A stretch of 33,787 bases of DNA from a bacterium (GTDB lineage Bacteria; Patescibacteriota; Minisyncoccia; Minisyncoccales; CG1-02-41-26): the NCBI GenBank assembly GCA_021158045.1, contig JAGGVK010000031.1, positions 1-33,787 on the forward strand, in the 5' to 3' direction. The position numbers and the translations under genes are program-made. The notes below the pieces were generated by a model. It saw nothing but the letters and a program-made list of their open reading frames with translations. It searched no databases and was not told the origin of the DNA. Numbering within the stretch: the stretch's first letter is position 1; each line of letters begins with the position of its first letter. Shown one piece after another: positions 8,608-16,153 of the stretch.

Positions 8608-8679
8608 TGACGACGGAGGGATTCGAACCCCCGACTCATGGCTTATGATGCCACTGCTCTACCACTGAGCTACGCCGCC
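8608..8679 (-). tRNA. tRNA with CAT anticodon (elongator Met, or Ile2)
   Basis: A 72-nt cloverleaf on the minus strand. The acceptor GGCGGCG pairs with CGTCGTC (two G-U pairs) and the discriminator is A. The D-loop AGTGGTA and T-loop TTCGAAT are canonical. The anticodon stem GTGGC/GCCAT encloses ATCATAA, giving anticodon CAT. The G1-C72 pair excludes an initiator. Elongator Met and the lysidine-modified Ile-CAU tRNA share this anticodon and I cannot fully separate them by eye. CCA is not encoded. Confidence 0.93.
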
Positions 8680-8733
8680 ACAAGCCTCTACAAAAAAGCC
8701 ATTTTTCTTGGAAAGATACAACAGGTATTTTAG

Positions 8734-8761
8734 ATTATACAAGAGAAAAAGGGAAAACCAA
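8734..8761 (-). promoter_or_regulatory. Promoter of tRNA-Met-tRNA-Asp
   Basis: On the minus strand, TTGGTT (8756-8761) and a consensus TATAAT (8734-8739) are 16 bp apart. The predicted start near 8727 lies about 48 nt before the 5' end of tRNA-Met. It therefore drives the two tRNAs and excludes the structured element at 8783-8879. Confidence 0.6.
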
Positions 8762-8782
8762 AGCCCATAGTTTCCCTTTAAT

Positions 8783-8879
8783 AAGGGGAGCGAAGGGTGT
8801 CTGAGGACTCCGCAGACCCAGTCCCCTTCAACTCGCTGACTTGCTCATATCACAACCAAGCAAGCGGAGTGAATTGAAG
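8783..8879. other. Structured element between tRNA-fMet and tRNA-Met, possible small RNA
   Basis: This roughly 97-nt, relatively GC-rich stretch can fold almost entirely. An outer stem AAGGGGA/TCCCCTT (8783-8789 with 8822-8828) encloses an inner stem GGGTGTCTG/CAGACCC (8795-8803 with 8813-8819). A second hairpin pairs CTTCAA with TTGAAG (8826-8831 with 8874-8879), then CTCGC with a GCGGAG segment, then CTTGCT with AGCAAG (8840-8845 with 8859-8864). The two stems share a few bases, so they may be alternative folds. I do not recognise it as tmRNA, 4.5S, 6S or RNase P RNA. The strand is unknown. On the plus strand a run of seven Ts follows about 7 nt after the second hairpin. Confidence 0.4.
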
Positions 8880-8910
8880 AGAGACAATTTTTTTCTTAAA
8901 TTCTATCTTG

Positions 8911-8981
8911 TTGCGGGGCCTGGAATTGCACCAGGGTCTCGAGGTTATGGGCCTCGCAAGATACTACTTCTCCACCCCGCT
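8911..8981 (-). tRNA. Initiator tRNA-fMet (CAT), atypical
   Basis: A 71-nt cloverleaf with stem GCGGGG / CCCCGC at positions 2-7/66-71 and an unpaired first position (A1 opposite A72), the hallmark of bacterial initiators. The anticodon stem CGAGG/CCTCG encloses CCCATAA, giving anticodon CAT. Three features are unusual. The anticodon stem has A29-T41, so only two of the usual three consecutive G-C pairs remain. The D-loop is AGTAGTA, with A where G18 is expected. The T-loop is TGCAATT, with G at position 55. CCA is not encoded (CAA follows). The GCGGGGTGGAG start is otherwise very similar to known initiators. Confidence 0.9.
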
Positions 8982-9741
8982 ATATATTGTTTTACACTTT
9001 ATAAGAGAAAAATCAAGCCAAGCACTAAATAACCAACCTGACACAGGACATTAAACAAATCTCAAATCTCAAATCTCAAATCTCAAAATCACATCTCAAA
9101 ATGCAAAATTTCTTTTAATTTTAGATTTTAGATTGTCATTTTTCATTTTTCACTTTTCATTTTTCATTGCCTTGCGAGGAGTCCTGCTGAAAGCAGGATG
9201 ACGCGGCAATCTCAGAACTACGGTAATAAGGGGAAGAGATTGCTTCGTCAGTCGCTGCGCTCCTTCCTCGCAATGACAGAGTAGAAAGAGTCGCTTCACT
9301 TAGGATGACGGTTGGGGATAAAATAAAAAAGATAAGGACTTTTTAAATGACGAAACCCGAATGACGAATGACAAAAAAATGACCAATGACCAAAATCTCA
9401 AATCTCAAATCTCAAATCTCAAAATCACAATTCAAAATTCAAAATGAAAGGTGCAAAACTAAAAAATGATTAAAAATTAAGAATCTCTTTTAATCTTTCA
9501 TTTAATTTGATTTTACATTTTAGATTGTCATTTTTCATTTTTCACTTTTCATTTTTCATTTATTAAACTTGACATCTAACATTTGACATCTTGTTGTGTT
9601 TTGGCATTTAGGCTTTGGATTTGGATTGGCATTTTAATGGCAGAGAGCAGCCCTCTGCCACGGAATAACTAAGGGAAAGAGATGCCAAGAAGCGTTAATA
9701 CACTCAGGGTATTGCCCATGTGTCCTGCTTTATGCAGTCAA
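8982..9741 (+). repeat. Composite repeat island upstream of tRNA-fMet
   Basis: This 760-bp non-coding stretch is the most complete copy of the modular repeat. Plus-strand order: AAATCTC run (9058-9085); AT-rich module (about 9110-9168); CTTGCGAGGAGTCC... hairpin module (9171-9214); GATTGCTTCGTC...CGCAATGAC module (9238-9278); ATGACGAAACCCGAATGACG module (about 9347-9390); a second AAATCTC run (9396-9422); a second AT-rich module (about 9485-9560); and a TTGACATCTAACATTTGACA tail (9570-9605) that recurs at 33745. A 7-bp hairpin (GGCAGAG/CTCTGCC, 9639-9659) follows. The last 60 bp share short stretches with 26674 and 30764. I see no gene. Confidence 0.8.
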
Positions 9742-10287
9742 TTAAAAAACTTCTAACTCTATCAACGTCTTTTCAATAGTATTCACTATCTGCAAGGCTT
9801 CTGCCTTTGGCAATGAAAAATCCGGGTCTCGCAAAATATCTTCGTAAACCTTAAATGCTTTGCTAAGTTGGAAAAAGGTTGAAATATTCCTCCCAGATAA
9901 AACCTGTAAACGCTCTTCTATATTCTTTTTCCCATACCCAAGACGCTGCAAAGTGTCATCCAAGAAATTCATAGCTTCAACAACAGCCAATTTATAATCG
10001 CTTGGAGAATCGGACTGCAACCTCTTTTTAATTGAGGACCAACGCTCAATCTTACTATCTTGCCCGTGATTATAAAAAGAGTTAAAATCCTCTAAATTAA
10101 TTCCATATCTTATTTTAAGATAACTTGTGTGCAAGCAGAGGTAAACAATGGTTACAGCAAAAAGAATGGTTAACCCTATAAAAGTTAACTTTACTACAAA
10201 AAGTTTCTCTTGGAGCTGAGGAGAAATAATAAAAGAAAGGATGCTCTTAACCGTGTTTGCTATATTGTTATATTCCAACGGAACCAT
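9742..10287 (-). CDS. Membrane-anchored protein of unknown function, downstream of gatA
   Basis: This 181-residue protein has one strong transmembrane segment (about residues 30-52, FVVKLTFIGLTILFAVTIVY) and a mostly helical, charged soluble tail. I do not recognise a named domain. The tail contains the segments AVVEAMNFLDDTLQRLGYG and ILRDPDFSLPKAEAL, which I associate with a conserved hypothetical of Parcubacteria, but that is an impression. The ATG at 10287 follows the gatA stop by 2 nt, so it is almost certainly in the gatC-gatA operon and translationally coupled. The context does not by itself reveal a role in amidation. The gene ends just before a repeat island. Confidence 0.82.
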   Translation of the reverse strand: MVPLEYNNIANTVKSILSFIISPQLQEKLFVVKLTFIGLTILFAVTIVYLCLHTSYLKIRYGINLEDFNSFYNHGQDSKIERWSSIKKRLQSDSPSDYKLAVVEAMNFLDDTLQRLGYGKKNIEERLQVLSGRNISTFFQLSKAFKVYEDILRDPDFSLPKAEALQIVNTIEKTLIELEVF

Positions 10288-10289
10288 AT

Positions 10290-11750
10290 CTAAATGTTGT
10301 TATTCTTAGAAACAATTTTTTCTATCATCTTCCCAATTTCGAAAATGGCATCTTCTTCACCAGCTCTCCCAATAATTTGTATGCCAACAGGCAAATCTCC
10401 GCTCTTGCTGCAGGGAACAGAAAGAGCAGGTAATCCTGCCATGCTCGCAGGCACCACCAAAATGTCTGACAAGTACATTTGCAAAGGATTATCAGTCTTT
10501 TCCCCAAATCGAAAAGCAGGAGTGGGAGCAACAGGAGCCAAAATAGCATCCACCTTTCGGAAAGCCTCATCAAAGTCTTGCTTTATCAATCCTCTCACCT
10601 TTTGAGCTCTTAAATAATAAGCCTCGTAATACCCAGCAGATAAAGCATAAGTGCCTAACATAATTCTTCTTTTTACCTCCGAACCAAATCCTTCGCCTCT
10701 TAATTTAAGATAGGCATCAAACAAACTCAAATCTTTCCCCTCCGGAATTTCTCTGCCATACCTTATGCCATCATATCTTGCCAAATTGGCTGATGCTTCT
10801 GAAGCGGAGATAATATAATAGCAAGGTATACCATACATCGTATGAGGTAAAGAAATCTCGTTAATCTCCGCTCCTTCATTGTGTATCTTTTCAATCATTT
10901 TCCTTACTGCTTCCCTAACCTCCTTGTCAATTTCCTCGCTAAAATACTCTTTTGGAACACCAAATTTAAATTTGCAAGCCTCAAGTTTTGCATCGTTTTC
11001 AGTAGAACGAGTTTTGGGTTTAGGTTCAATAGAAGTTGAATCTTTTTTGTCTTTTCCCTTGATTACATCAAAAACAATTTTAGCGTCTTCAACATTATTA
11101 GTTATTGGCCCAATCTGGTCTAAGGAAGAACTAAAAGCTATTAGCCCATAACGCGAGACTGCTCCATAAGTGGGCCTCAACCCCACAACTCCACAAAAAG
11201 AAGCTGGCTGCCTTACAGACCCACCTGTATCAGACCCAAGGCTAAAACAAGCCTCTCCCGCTGCTACCGCAGCTGCCGAACCCCCTGAAGAACCACCAGG
11301 AACTCTTGATAAATCATAAGGATTGCAGGTTTTTTGAAATGCGGAATTTTCACAAGACGAACCCATTGCAAATTCGTCAAGGTTTGTCTTTCCTAAAACA
11401 ATTGCCCTCTCTCTTTTCAATTTTTCTATAACAGTCGCGTTGTAAACTGCTTTATAATTTTCTAAAATTCTTGAACCAGCCGTGCAAGGCAAGCCCTTTA
11501 CTAATATATTATCTTTAACAGCAAAAGGAACTCCTGCTAATAAAGGAACATTTTTGCCTTTAGAGATATCTTCGTCAACTTCCCGGGCTTGAGAAATCGC
11601 CGAATCCTTGTCTATAGTTAAAAAAGCTTTTATCTTTTGCTCTACTTTTTCAATTCTCTGAAAGTAACTTTCAACAACCTCTTGAGCCGAAAACTTCTTT
11701 TCAATTAATCCCTGATGGATTTGCTTAATTGTGAGCCTTTGAAAATTCAT
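10290..11750 (-). CDS. gatA: Glutamyl-tRNA(Gln)/aspartyl-tRNA(Asn) amidotransferase subunit A
   Basis: This is a 486-residue amidase-signature enzyme that releases ammonia from glutamine for transamidation of mischarged Glu-tRNA(Gln) or Asp-tRNA(Asn). The Ser-cisSer-Lys triad is visible at K79 (FAVKDN), S154 (PGGSSGGS) and S178 (GSDTGGS), the same numbering as I recall for Staphylococcus aureus GatA. The length is typical. A lysine-rich linker (about residues 230-255) looks expanded. It follows gatC by 48 nt. GatB, the kinase/tRNA-binding subunit, is not in the window. Its presence implies that Gln-tRNA and/or Asn-tRNA is made indirectly. Confidence 0.97.
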   Translation of the reverse strand: MNFQRLTIKQIHQGLIEKKFSAQEVVESYFQRIEKVEQKIKAFLTIDKDSAISQAREVDEDISKGKNVPLLAGVPFAVKDNILVKGLPCTAGSRILENYKAVYNATVIEKLKRERAIVLGKTNLDEFAMGSSCENSAFQKTCNPYDLSRVPGGSSGGSAAAVAAGEACFSLGSDTGGSVRQPASFCGVVGLRPTYGAVSRYGLIAFSSSLDQIGPITNNVEDAKIVFDVIKGKDKKDSTSIEPKPKTRSTENDAKLEACKFKFGVPKEYFSEEIDKEVREAVRKMIEKIHNEGAEINEISLPHTMYGIPCYYIISASEASANLARYDGIRYGREIPEGKDLSLFDAYLKLRGEGFGSEVKRRIMLGTYALSAGYYEAYYLRAQKVRGLIKQDFDEAFRKVDAILAPVAPTPAFRFGEKTDNPLQMYLSDILVVPASMAGLPALSVPCSKSGDLPVGIQIIGRAGEEDAIFEIGKMIEKIVSKNNNI

Positions 11751-11798
11751 TGAACACTTTCAATATTAAACTTAATATCCTATCTCGAATTTTAAAAA

Positions 11799-12092
11799 TT
11801 AATGCTCCAAAACCAATTTTACCTTAATATAGTCCCCTTCTTTTTTAGGAGAGGCTTCCCTAATCTCACGTATAACTCCTGGTGATTGTTCAGCAACTAT
11901 ATCTTCACGCCAAGTGTTTTCACCAACCTTTACGATATTAGAACCTTTTACTTTTGAAATATCAGCACGTTTCAGCATCTCAAAATAATCTAAAATCTGA
12001 GAGAGGTCTTTTTGCATCTTTTTAACCTCGTCAGAAGACAAAGCAATCCTGGCTAATTTCGCAATATGTTGAACTTCGTCTTGGGAAATCAT
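11799..12092 (-). CDS. gatC: Amidotransferase subunit C
   Basis: The 97-residue protein starts MISQDEVQHIAKLARIAL, the standard GatC N-terminus, and carries LSQILDYFEMLKRADIS and the later VVEN/REDIV-like region. GatC wraps around the GatA-GatB interface and stabilises the complex. The reading frame stays open upstream to 12140, but those 16 extra residues are encoded by a copy of the CCCGCTTCCAGCAGG hairpin repeat, so I place the start at the ATG at 12092. It lies upstream of gatA in the same operon. Confidence 0.93.
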   Translation of the reverse strand: MISQDEVQHIAKLARIALSSDEVKKMQKDLSQILDYFEMLKRADISKVKGSNIVKVGENTWREDIVAEQSPGVIREIREASPKKEGDYIKVKLVLEH

Positions 12093-12644
12093 ACGTAATA
12101 GGGAGGTAATCGTCCCGCTTCCAGCAGGACTCTTTAACAACCCTCGGTTTTTAATATTTTCCTACACGGGAGACCCTACGGTTCTACGGTCATCCCGCTT
12201 CCAGCGGGATCCACGCTTCCCGGCCCCTCTCCTACATCAGGGTGTTCTTCTTAACTTGGAATCATCATGGGGAGGTAATCGTCCCGCTTCCAGCGGGACC
12301 CCTCGCAAAGCAGTGAAAAATGAAAAATGAAAAATGAAAAATGACAATCTAAAATCTAAAATTAAATTAAATTAAAAATGAAAAGTGAAAAGTGAAAAAT
12401 GAAAAATTAAAATGTAAAATTGAAAGAAATTCTTAATTTTTATTGGTTTCGGCTTCCTGTCATTGCGATGGGTCTCCCTCCTGTCATTGCGAGGAAGGAG
12501 CAAAGCGACTGACGAAGCAATCTCTTCCTTATACTTGGTCGTTGCTTAGCTTAGCCAAGCAATCTAACACGGAAAACCCTACGGTTCTTTTATAATTTGG
12601 AATTCTGCCTCTTGCACAATTTCATTTCCAAGGGTTTTCGCGCT
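12093..12644 (-). repeat. Composite repeat island between mreB and gatC (inverted orientation)
   Basis: This 552-bp non-coding stretch has modules in the opposite orientation to the other islands. It holds three copies of the CCCGCTTCCAGCGGG hairpin (12112-12130, 12192-12210, 12281-12299), two of them inside a repeated GGGAGGTAATCGTCCCGCTT segment. It also has an AT-rich module (about 12305-12425) and the TGTCATTGCGAGGAAGGAGC module (12482-12524). The AAATCTC runs are missing here. The first hairpin copy invades the region just upstream of the gatC start. I see no gene. Confidence 0.78.
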
Positions 12645-13700
12645 TTACTCCGGCGATTCCTGATAATCTGCAGCAGTTGATAAAACTTCCTGCAAGCTAT
12701 CAATACTCTCCAAAGCAATACCTCCTCCTCTCACCACTGCAGTCAAAGGGTCCTCAATAATCTTAACAGGCATTTTAGTTTCTCTGCTAATGAGCTTATC
12801 CATATCTCTAAGCAACGCTCCCCCTCCACTCAAATAAATTCCATCTCGCATAATATCAGACAAAAGTTCAGGAGGAGTATTTTCAATAGTTCTTTTTATT
12901 AAATCTATCATTTGATTCACGGATTTTTCAATAGCTCCATAGACAGTAGCTGAATTAATAACTAACTCTTGGGGCAACCCAGTTACCAAATTTCTGCCTC
13001 TAACAGCCATTTCCTTATTCTCTTTTTGGGGCAAAACAGCAGCAATATTCATTTTTACGCTTTCAGCAGTCCTTTTTCCAATAAGCAGTTTATATTTCTG
13101 TTCAATAAAACTTATAATATCACTATCCAATTTATCGCCAGCAACCTTAATAGTCTCAGAGTTCACAATTCCCCCTAAAGAAATCACTGCCACTTCTGTG
13201 ATGCCTCCTCCAATATCAACAACAAAATTTCCCCTTGCTTCTTGTATAGGCAGCCTTGCGCCAATAGCGGCTGCCACCGGCTCTTCAATTAGATAGATAT
13301 ACTTGGCTCCTGCATTTTTGGCAGCATCAAAAACAGCCTTCTTTTCAACATCAGTAACTCCGCAAGGAACCCCAATAATTACTCTCGGCAGCATAGCAAA
13401 AATACCGCTGCGTTGGCGGGCTTTTCCAATAAAATATTTCAACATTTCTTCAGTTACTTCGAAATCAGAAACTACTCCCCTAACCAAAGGTCTCACCGCT
13501 TGAATATGTCCGGGAGTTCGCCCCACCATTTTTTTTGCTTCTTCTCCTATAGCTAAAATCTGACCAGTTTTCTTATTAACCGCTACTACTGAGGGTTCAT
13601 TCATAATTATTCCTTTGCCTCGAGCATAAACTAAGGAATTTGCTGTCCCTAAATCGATGGCAAGGTCTTGAGTGAAATGAGAAAAAAGTTTCTTAAACAT
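12645..13700 (-). CDS. mreB: Rod-shape determining protein MreB
   Basis: The 351-residue actin-family protein has the normal MreB length (about 335-350). The phosphate-1 motif IDLGTANSLVYARGKG is at about residues 15-30, MNEPSVVAVN follows, phosphate-2 is FVVDIGGGITEVAVI, and the adenosine motif ends YLSGGGALLRD. It polymerises under the membrane and directs the cell-wall elongation machinery. No mreC or mreD follows. The gene is the last of a tight run trxB-eno-rseP-proS-mreB (34 nt after proS), followed by a repeat island. Confidence 0.97.
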   Translation of the reverse strand: MFKKLFSHFTQDLAIDLGTANSLVYARGKGIIMNEPSVVAVNKKTGQILAIGEEAKKMVGRTPGHIQAVRPLVRGVVSDFEVTEEMLKYFIGKARQRSGIFAMLPRVIIGVPCGVTDVEKKAVFDAAKNAGAKYIYLIEEPVAAAIGARLPIQEARGNFVVDIGGGITEVAVISLGGIVNSETIKVAGDKLDSDIISFIEQKYKLLIGKRTAESVKMNIAAVLPQKENKEMAVRGRNLVTGLPQELVINSATVYGAIEKSVNQMIDLIKRTIENTPPELLSDIMRDGIYLSGGGALLRDMDKLISRETKMPVKIIEDPLTAVVRGGGIALESIDSLQEVLSTAADYQESPE

Positions 13701-13734
13701 AATATAAAGCTCAAAAAAAACAAAACTCTCCGCT

Positions 13735-15018
13735 TTATGTCTTATTAAGCCTCAAGTTTTTTCTTAAAAATGCCGGCAATTGTTTTATTTTCACAAAACG
13801 GGCAATTTTTTTATCCCTTCTTTTGATTTCAACGCTTTGTTTTCTTAGCATTCTATCGCTTACTACAATTCTATACGGTATTCCAATTAGGTCGGCATCG
13901 GCGAATTTTTCACCCGGCGACTTATTTTTTCTATCATCATACAATACATCAACATTTTGTTTTTGTAAAATCCGATATACTTTCTTTGCAGCCTTTTCAA
14001 GTTTTTCTCTCTGAGACATTTTATTAGAAAGCTGCAAAGAGAGCAAATGAACATCAAAAGGGCTCACAGAGCCTGGCCAAATAATACCCTTCCCATCATG
14101 ATGAACTTCAACAATGGCTCCCATTAAACGAGAAATGCCCACGCCATAACAACCCATTATTATAGGCTTTTTCTTACCGTCTCTATCCTGAAAAAAAGCG
14201 CCTATGGATTGGGAATATTTTACCCCTAAAGGGAAAATATTACCAACCTCAATAGCTTTGCCTTGCAATAATTTCTCTCCACAAACAGGACAATTATCCC
14301 CTGCTTGAAATTTAGCAACTTCTTTATTTTGAGAAAAATGCCCTTTTGGGCAATAAACAATAGTATCTTCGCCCGCTGCTGATAAAACTTGGAATTCGTG
14401 GGTATATCCTTTGGTAAATCCCACGCCTGAAGCCTCAGTTAAAATGGCTTTCAATCCACACCTCCTAAAAATTTTAAAATAGGCTTTCTGAACCTTTTTG
14501 TAATATTTCTTAAAATCGCTTTCCGATTGGTGAAAACTATAAAGGTCTTTCATTTCAAATTCTCTTCCTCTGATTAATCCGGAGCGCGCTCTGGGCTCCT
14601 TACGGAATTTTGTCTGAATTTGATAAATATAAACAGGTAAATCCTCAAAAGAGTGGATATAATTTCGCACAATATCAGTTAGCATCTCCTCATGGGTAGG
14701 CCCTAAGCCAATTTCTTCTTTTCCTTTACACTTATACATCACCTCTCCAATGCCCTCTTTCCACCTACCTGTCTTTAGCCAAAGAGATTTTGGCTGTAAA
14801 ACTGACATTAATATCTCCTGCCCTGAAACATTTTCCATTTCCTCCCTAACAATTCTTTCAATTTTCCTCAAGACACGCAATCCCAGAGGCAGATAAGTAT
14901 AAACACCAGCCATCTCCTTATAGCAAAAACCAGCCCTTTGCAGTAAAATTGCATTAACGCTTTTCTCTCCTTTAGGAGATTCTCTTTTCGTTTTCGTAAA
15001 AAGCCTTGACTGTAACAT
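13735..15018 (-). CDS. proS: Prolyl-tRNA synthetase without the INS editing domain
   Basis: The 427-residue class II synthetase is well short of the roughly 570 residues of E. coli ProRS. Motif 1 region (GVYTYLPLGLRVLRKIE), the GLGPTHEEML loop, motif 2 (TKFRKEPRARSGLIRGREF) and motif 3 (GCYGVGISRLMGAI) are intact, as is the C-terminal anticodon-binding domain (DVHLLSLQ... onward). The roughly 180-residue insertion that clears Ala-tRNA(Pro) between motifs 2 and 3 is absent. In its place is a short zinc-ribbon-like stretch (CPKGH ... CPVCG). Misacylation must be tolerated or cleared by another factor. It lies 15 nt after rseP. Confidence 0.95.
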   Translation of the reverse strand: MLQSRLFTKTKRESPKGEKSVNAILLQRAGFCYKEMAGVYTYLPLGLRVLRKIERIVREEMENVSGQEILMSVLQPKSLWLKTGRWKEGIGEVMYKCKGKEEIGLGPTHEEMLTDIVRNYIHSFEDLPVYIYQIQTKFRKEPRARSGLIRGREFEMKDLYSFHQSESDFKKYYKKVQKAYFKIFRRCGLKAILTEASGVGFTKGYTHEFQVLSAAGEDTIVYCPKGHFSQNKEVAKFQAGDNCPVCGEKLLQGKAIEVGNIFPLGVKYSQSIGAFFQDRDGKKKPIIMGCYGVGISRLMGAIVEVHHDGKGIIWPGSVSPFDVHLLSLQLSNKMSQREKLEKAAKKVYRILQKQNVDVLYDDRKNKSPGEKFADADLIGIPYRIVVSDRMLRKQSVEIKRRDKKIARFVKIKQLPAFLRKNLRLNKT

Positions 15019-15033
15019 AGAAAAAACAAAAAC

Positions 15034-16116
15034 TCAAAACAATCTTTGTATATCCTTAATAGTCACAAATGCCATCAATCCAATTAAAAGAATAAAAAAC
15101 GTTGCATTAACTTTTGCTTCAATCTTAGGATTAATGGCTTTCCCTCTGATTTTCTCAATCGCCAAAAACAAAAGTTTTCCACCATCAACAGCAGGAATAG
15201 GCAAGAGATTAGAAACCGCTAAAAAATTAGCAATCATTCCTAAAGTGAACAAGAAACTCCAAATACCATGCGACAAAGCACTAAACATAACACTTCCTAT
15301 GCCAACTGGACCAACTAACTGGGCTCCTTCCATAGGCTTGCCTATTAAAGCTTGCCAAACCATCTTACCTAAAAAATATGGCACCAAAACAGTTGTCCTG
15401 CCAGAAATTAAACAGCTTTCTAAAAAGGCTCCCGGCAAAGAATATTTTTTCTGCTCAACCCTTAACAAAGCTATTCCCATAGCCCCTTGTCCGGGAGGAG
15501 GAGATGTTCGGGGAACTAATGAGAAATTAGAAATTTTATTTCCTCTTTGAATCTTTAAAATTATCTTTTTGCCCTTATTACGGGCAACAAAGTTCTGCAC
15601 ATCTTCCATCTTGTTAACTTTGCTCGCTAAGTTCCCAACTTCCAAACCCAAAATAACATCGCCTCTCTCTAATCCTGCTTTTTTAGCAGGAGTGTCCGGC
15701 AAAACTTGCGCAATTTCTACTTTTGGATGAGAAACATTTGAAGCATTATCCGGTATGGCTTGGGGCAATCCTCCAAGCCAAGCTACAAGGGTTAAAATTA
15801 AAATACCGCAAATAAAAAAGGAAACTACTCCTCCAGCCACAATAAGGGCCCTTTGCCAAATAGGTTTTTTAGAGAAACTTCTCAATTCTTCAATATTTTT
15901 GTCTTCACCGTAAATTTTAACAAAAGCCCCAAAAGGCAAAAGGTTTAAAGAATACAGTGTTTCCCCCCATTTTTTGCCAAAAATTCTCGGAGGGTAGCCA
16001 ACTCCAAATTCTTCTACTTTAACACCAAACTTCTTGGCTATCAAAAAATGGCCAAGTTCATGCAGAATTAGCAAACCAACAATGCTGAAGAAAATAATTA
16101 ATATTGATAAAATCAT
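15034..16116 (-). CDS. rseP: Site-2 intramembrane metalloprotease (RseP/RasP family)
   Basis: This 360-residue multi-pass membrane protein has the zinc motif HELGH at residues 19-23 in its first transmembrane helix. The second metal-ligand motif, NLLPIPAVDGGKLLF, lies near the C-terminus. One PDZ domain (about residues 125-215, VLPDTPAKKAGLERGDVILG) lies between. The family cleaves transmembrane anti-sigma factors and signal-peptide remnants within the membrane. No sigma or anti-sigma pair is nearby, so the substrate is unknown. It sits 37 nt after eno and 15 nt before proS, an rseP-proS pairing common in bacteria. Confidence 0.95.
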   Translation of the reverse strand: MILSILIIFFSIVGLLILHELGHFLIAKKFGVKVEEFGVGYPPRIFGKKWGETLYSLNLLPFGAFVKIYGEDKNIEELRSFSKKPIWQRALIVAGGVVSFFICGILILTLVAWLGGLPQAIPDNASNVSHPKVEIAQVLPDTPAKKAGLERGDVILGLEVGNLASKVNKMEDVQNFVARNKGKKIILKIQRGNKISNFSLVPRTSPPPGQGAMGIALLRVEQKKYSLPGAFLESCLISGRTTVLVPYFLGKMVWQALIGKPMEGAQLVGPVGIGSVMFSALSHGIWSFLFTLGMIANFLAVSNLLPIPAVDGGKLLFLAIEKIRGKAINPKIEAKVNATFFILLIGLMAFVTIKDIQRLF

Positions 16117-16153
16117 ATTTTATTTTATTTTATTTCATTTATCTTAATTCAAC

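Noticed and set aside
8841-9032. Plus-strand frame of 63 codons (VAGPGIAPGSRGYG)
   Set aside because: It runs across tRNA-fMet in antisense. The GPGIAPGSRGYG-like string is a known artefact of translating tRNA genes.
9058-9085. Regular AAATCTC repeats as a CRISPR array
   Set aside because: The unit is only 7 bp with no unique spacers, the same runs occur in six islands, and no cas gene is present. It is a short tandem repeat.
9639-9659. GGCAGAG/CTCTGCC hairpin as terminator of the 9742 gene
   Set aside because: The stem is good but no T-tract follows on the minus strand and it is about 80 nt from the stop. I left it as a note only.
10294-11151. Several frames opposite gatA
   Set aside because: They are antisense shadows of the strongly supported gatA reading frame.
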